Assembly (NCBI RefSeq): GCF_008831285.2
Contig: NW_022204967.1
Coordinates: 1-43,422 of the forward strand
DNA from: Nymphaea colorata
Lineage: Eukaryota > Streptophyta > Magnoliopsida > Nymphaeales > Nymphaeaceae
Length of the DNA stretch: 43,422 nucleotides
Direction of reading: 5' to 3'
Of the stretch, positions 42,190 to 43,422 are shown in pieces. Made by a program: the position numbers and the translations under genes. Below the pieces are notes generated by a model. That model was given only the letters and a program-made list of their open reading frames with translations. It had not been told where the DNA came from and did no database searches. Numbering within the stretch: the first letter of the stretch is position 1; each line of letters begins with the position of its first letter.

Positions 42190-43422
42190 ATTAAAGCCAC
42201 TTGATGAAATGTCAGATACATGAGCTACCAAACTCCCATTCAAAACCTTTCACTTCTAAAATATCTTGATCTTAGCCTTTCTGATGTGAGACAGTTGTCC
42301 AATTCAATCGGTAGACTCTAGAACCTGCAAACATTGAATTTAAATCATAGTAAAATTGAAGAGCTGCCCAACGAAATGGGAGAACTCCGCAACTAGAGGT
42401 ATCTTGAGCTGAACATGCAACGCGTTTGAATTTTATAGCCGAAGGTTTGGGAAACTTTTATAGCCAAAGGCTTGGGGAAGCTTACCAATTTACGGACCTT
42501 AAAAAGGTTTCTTGTATGTTATGGCAAAGGGGACATAAAGGGATGCAATATTAGGGAACTAAAAGACTTGAACAAACTAAAGGGGTACTTGTCAGTAGAA
42601 CGTTTGGAAGGGGGAAGGTGAAAGTAATTGATGCAAAAGACGCACATCTTAAGGAGAAGCACGAGCCAATTGGTGTGGAATTAGACTCAAGGTGGGAAAA
42701 AATGACATAGTGGGCAGTGCTTCGGAACAGAAGGGTTGCTGGAGGCTTTGGAACCTCCACATGGCATAGAGAGCTTGGGAATTTGCGATTATAAAGGTGA
42801 AAGGCCTGTGTGGTATTGGACACCAACTATGTGGAGCTGCAGACATTACGGCTGCAATGTTTCCCATTGTGGGCAACAGTGATAGGAATTAAATCATTGG
42901 AGAAGTTGGAGGTCAACACCTGCCCTACACTGTGTGAATTACCGAGTATGCCTATGCTAAAGTCCTTGAAAATTCGGAGCTATGATGGACTCAACACGAT
43001 TGGTGACTTCCCCAACTTGGACTGGTTGCAGGTGGAAGGATGTGGCAGCCTAGAGCAATTATCTCATGGCATGCCTGCTCTCAAGTGGTTGGATGTGTAT
43101 GGATGTTATAAGTTAAAGACTCTCGCTAACATGCCTGCCTTGGAGTGGTTGGAGGTGAGATATTGTGAGAGGTTAGAGCAAGTAGCTGATGTACACATGC
43201 CAGATTGAAAGAGGCTGTGGTTGTCTAATCTGAACACTCTGAAGCAGCTCCCTGCTCACCTTCCTTCACTTGAGGATCTGAGAGCATGGAATTTGCCCAA
43301 CTGAGAAGGATGGCCAGCAGCTGGATCAAGGGAATTGCAACAGAAACTTTTATGCATGCTTAAGAGAGGTGGAATTTCAGAACCGTCCAAAGATGCAGAC
43401 AGAAGCTTGATTTATGCTCTAT
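42190..43422 (+). pseudogene. NB-LRR copy D: LRR part only, broken, cut by window end
   Basis: From about 42240 one reads SLLKYLDLSLSDVRQLSNSI, NLQTLNLNHSKIEELPNEMG and KLTNLRTLKRFLVCYGKGD, parallel to copy B at 32010-32260. From 42810 to 43208 a continuous frame of 132 codons carries LRRs (LQTLRLQCFPLWATVIG, KSLEKLEVNTCPTLCELPSM, MLKSLKIRSYDGLNTIGDF, ALKWLDVYGCYKLKTLANMP, ALEWLEVRYCERLEQV), then a TGA. Stops near 42319 and 42395, a 25-bp tandem duplication at 42431 and other shifts break the earlier part. CC and NB-ARC are absent. LRR-like sequence continues after 43208 (LNTLKQLPAHLPSLEDL) toward the window end. Confidence 0.87.
42431..42480 (+). repeat. 25-bp tandem duplication in copy D
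   Basis: TTTTATAGCCGAAGGTTTGG and its near copy TTTTATAGCCAAAGGCTTGG start at 42431 and 42456. The 25-bp period shifts the reading frame. Confidence 0.88.

Noticed and set aside
1-43422. tRNA, rRNA or organelle-derived sequence
   Set aside because: No cloverleaf with conserved T-loop and D-loop words and no rRNA-like stretch was recognised by eye; a tRNAscan and BLASTN run would be needed to exclude them fully.

Overview
The window is plant nuclear DNA. It is AT-rich and full of simple repeats. It holds CC-NB-LRR type disease-resistance sequences, Ty1/copia retrotransposons primed by initiator-Met tRNA, a hAT transposon, a LINE-like remnant and TIR elements that look like MITEs. I see no intact host gene. 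I could not identify the species; an angiosperm is most likely. No rRNA, tRNA, CRISPR array or bacterial-style operon was recognised.

Layout. (1) 1-9.93 kb: remains of a first NB-LRR copy (A). A duplicated upstream block lies at 1-215, the first ~20 codons at 337-396, and the end of the LRR exon at 9313-9631. The space between holds three related 193-195 bp TIR elements (two with clear 8-bp target duplications), a LINE-like remnant, a copia pol fragment, a CACTA-like stretch and a degenerate GATCCAAAT-rich block. (2) 9929-20526: a defective minus-strand copia element ('copia-2', TSD CAACG). Its 3' LTR is split by a 5.9-kb hAT element (10002-15904) carrying a disabled BED-type transposase. The hAT also carries two host gene pieces: the last exon, an intron and part of the preceding exon of phosphoglycerate kinase, and a casein-kinase-1-like exon piece. 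(3) 22.4-33.5 kb: a tandem repeat, a duplicated upstream block, then a second NB-LRR copy (B). B is broken in its coiled-coil and LRR parts and is interrupted inside NB-ARC by a young minus-strand copia element ('copia-1', 26099-31559, TSD GCTGC). (4) 34.4-42.2 kb: further copies of the upstream block without a gene, a CACTA-like element, two polypurine tracts, a 154-bp tandem duplication and long AT microsatellites. (5) 42.19 kb to the end: a third NB-LRR copy (D), of which only the LRR part is present and which is also broken.

How it fits together. This looks like a decaying tandem cluster of CC-NB-LRR genes in which upstream blocks and coding parts were duplicated together, then fragmented by short tandem duplications, stop codons and insertions. 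LTR comparison by eye gives about 5% difference for copia-2 and about 2-2.5% for copia-1. Copia-2 is therefore older, the hAT inserted into it later, and copia-1 is a recent insertion into an NB-LRR copy that carries many other lesions. All similarity statements are from reading the sequence; no database search was run.
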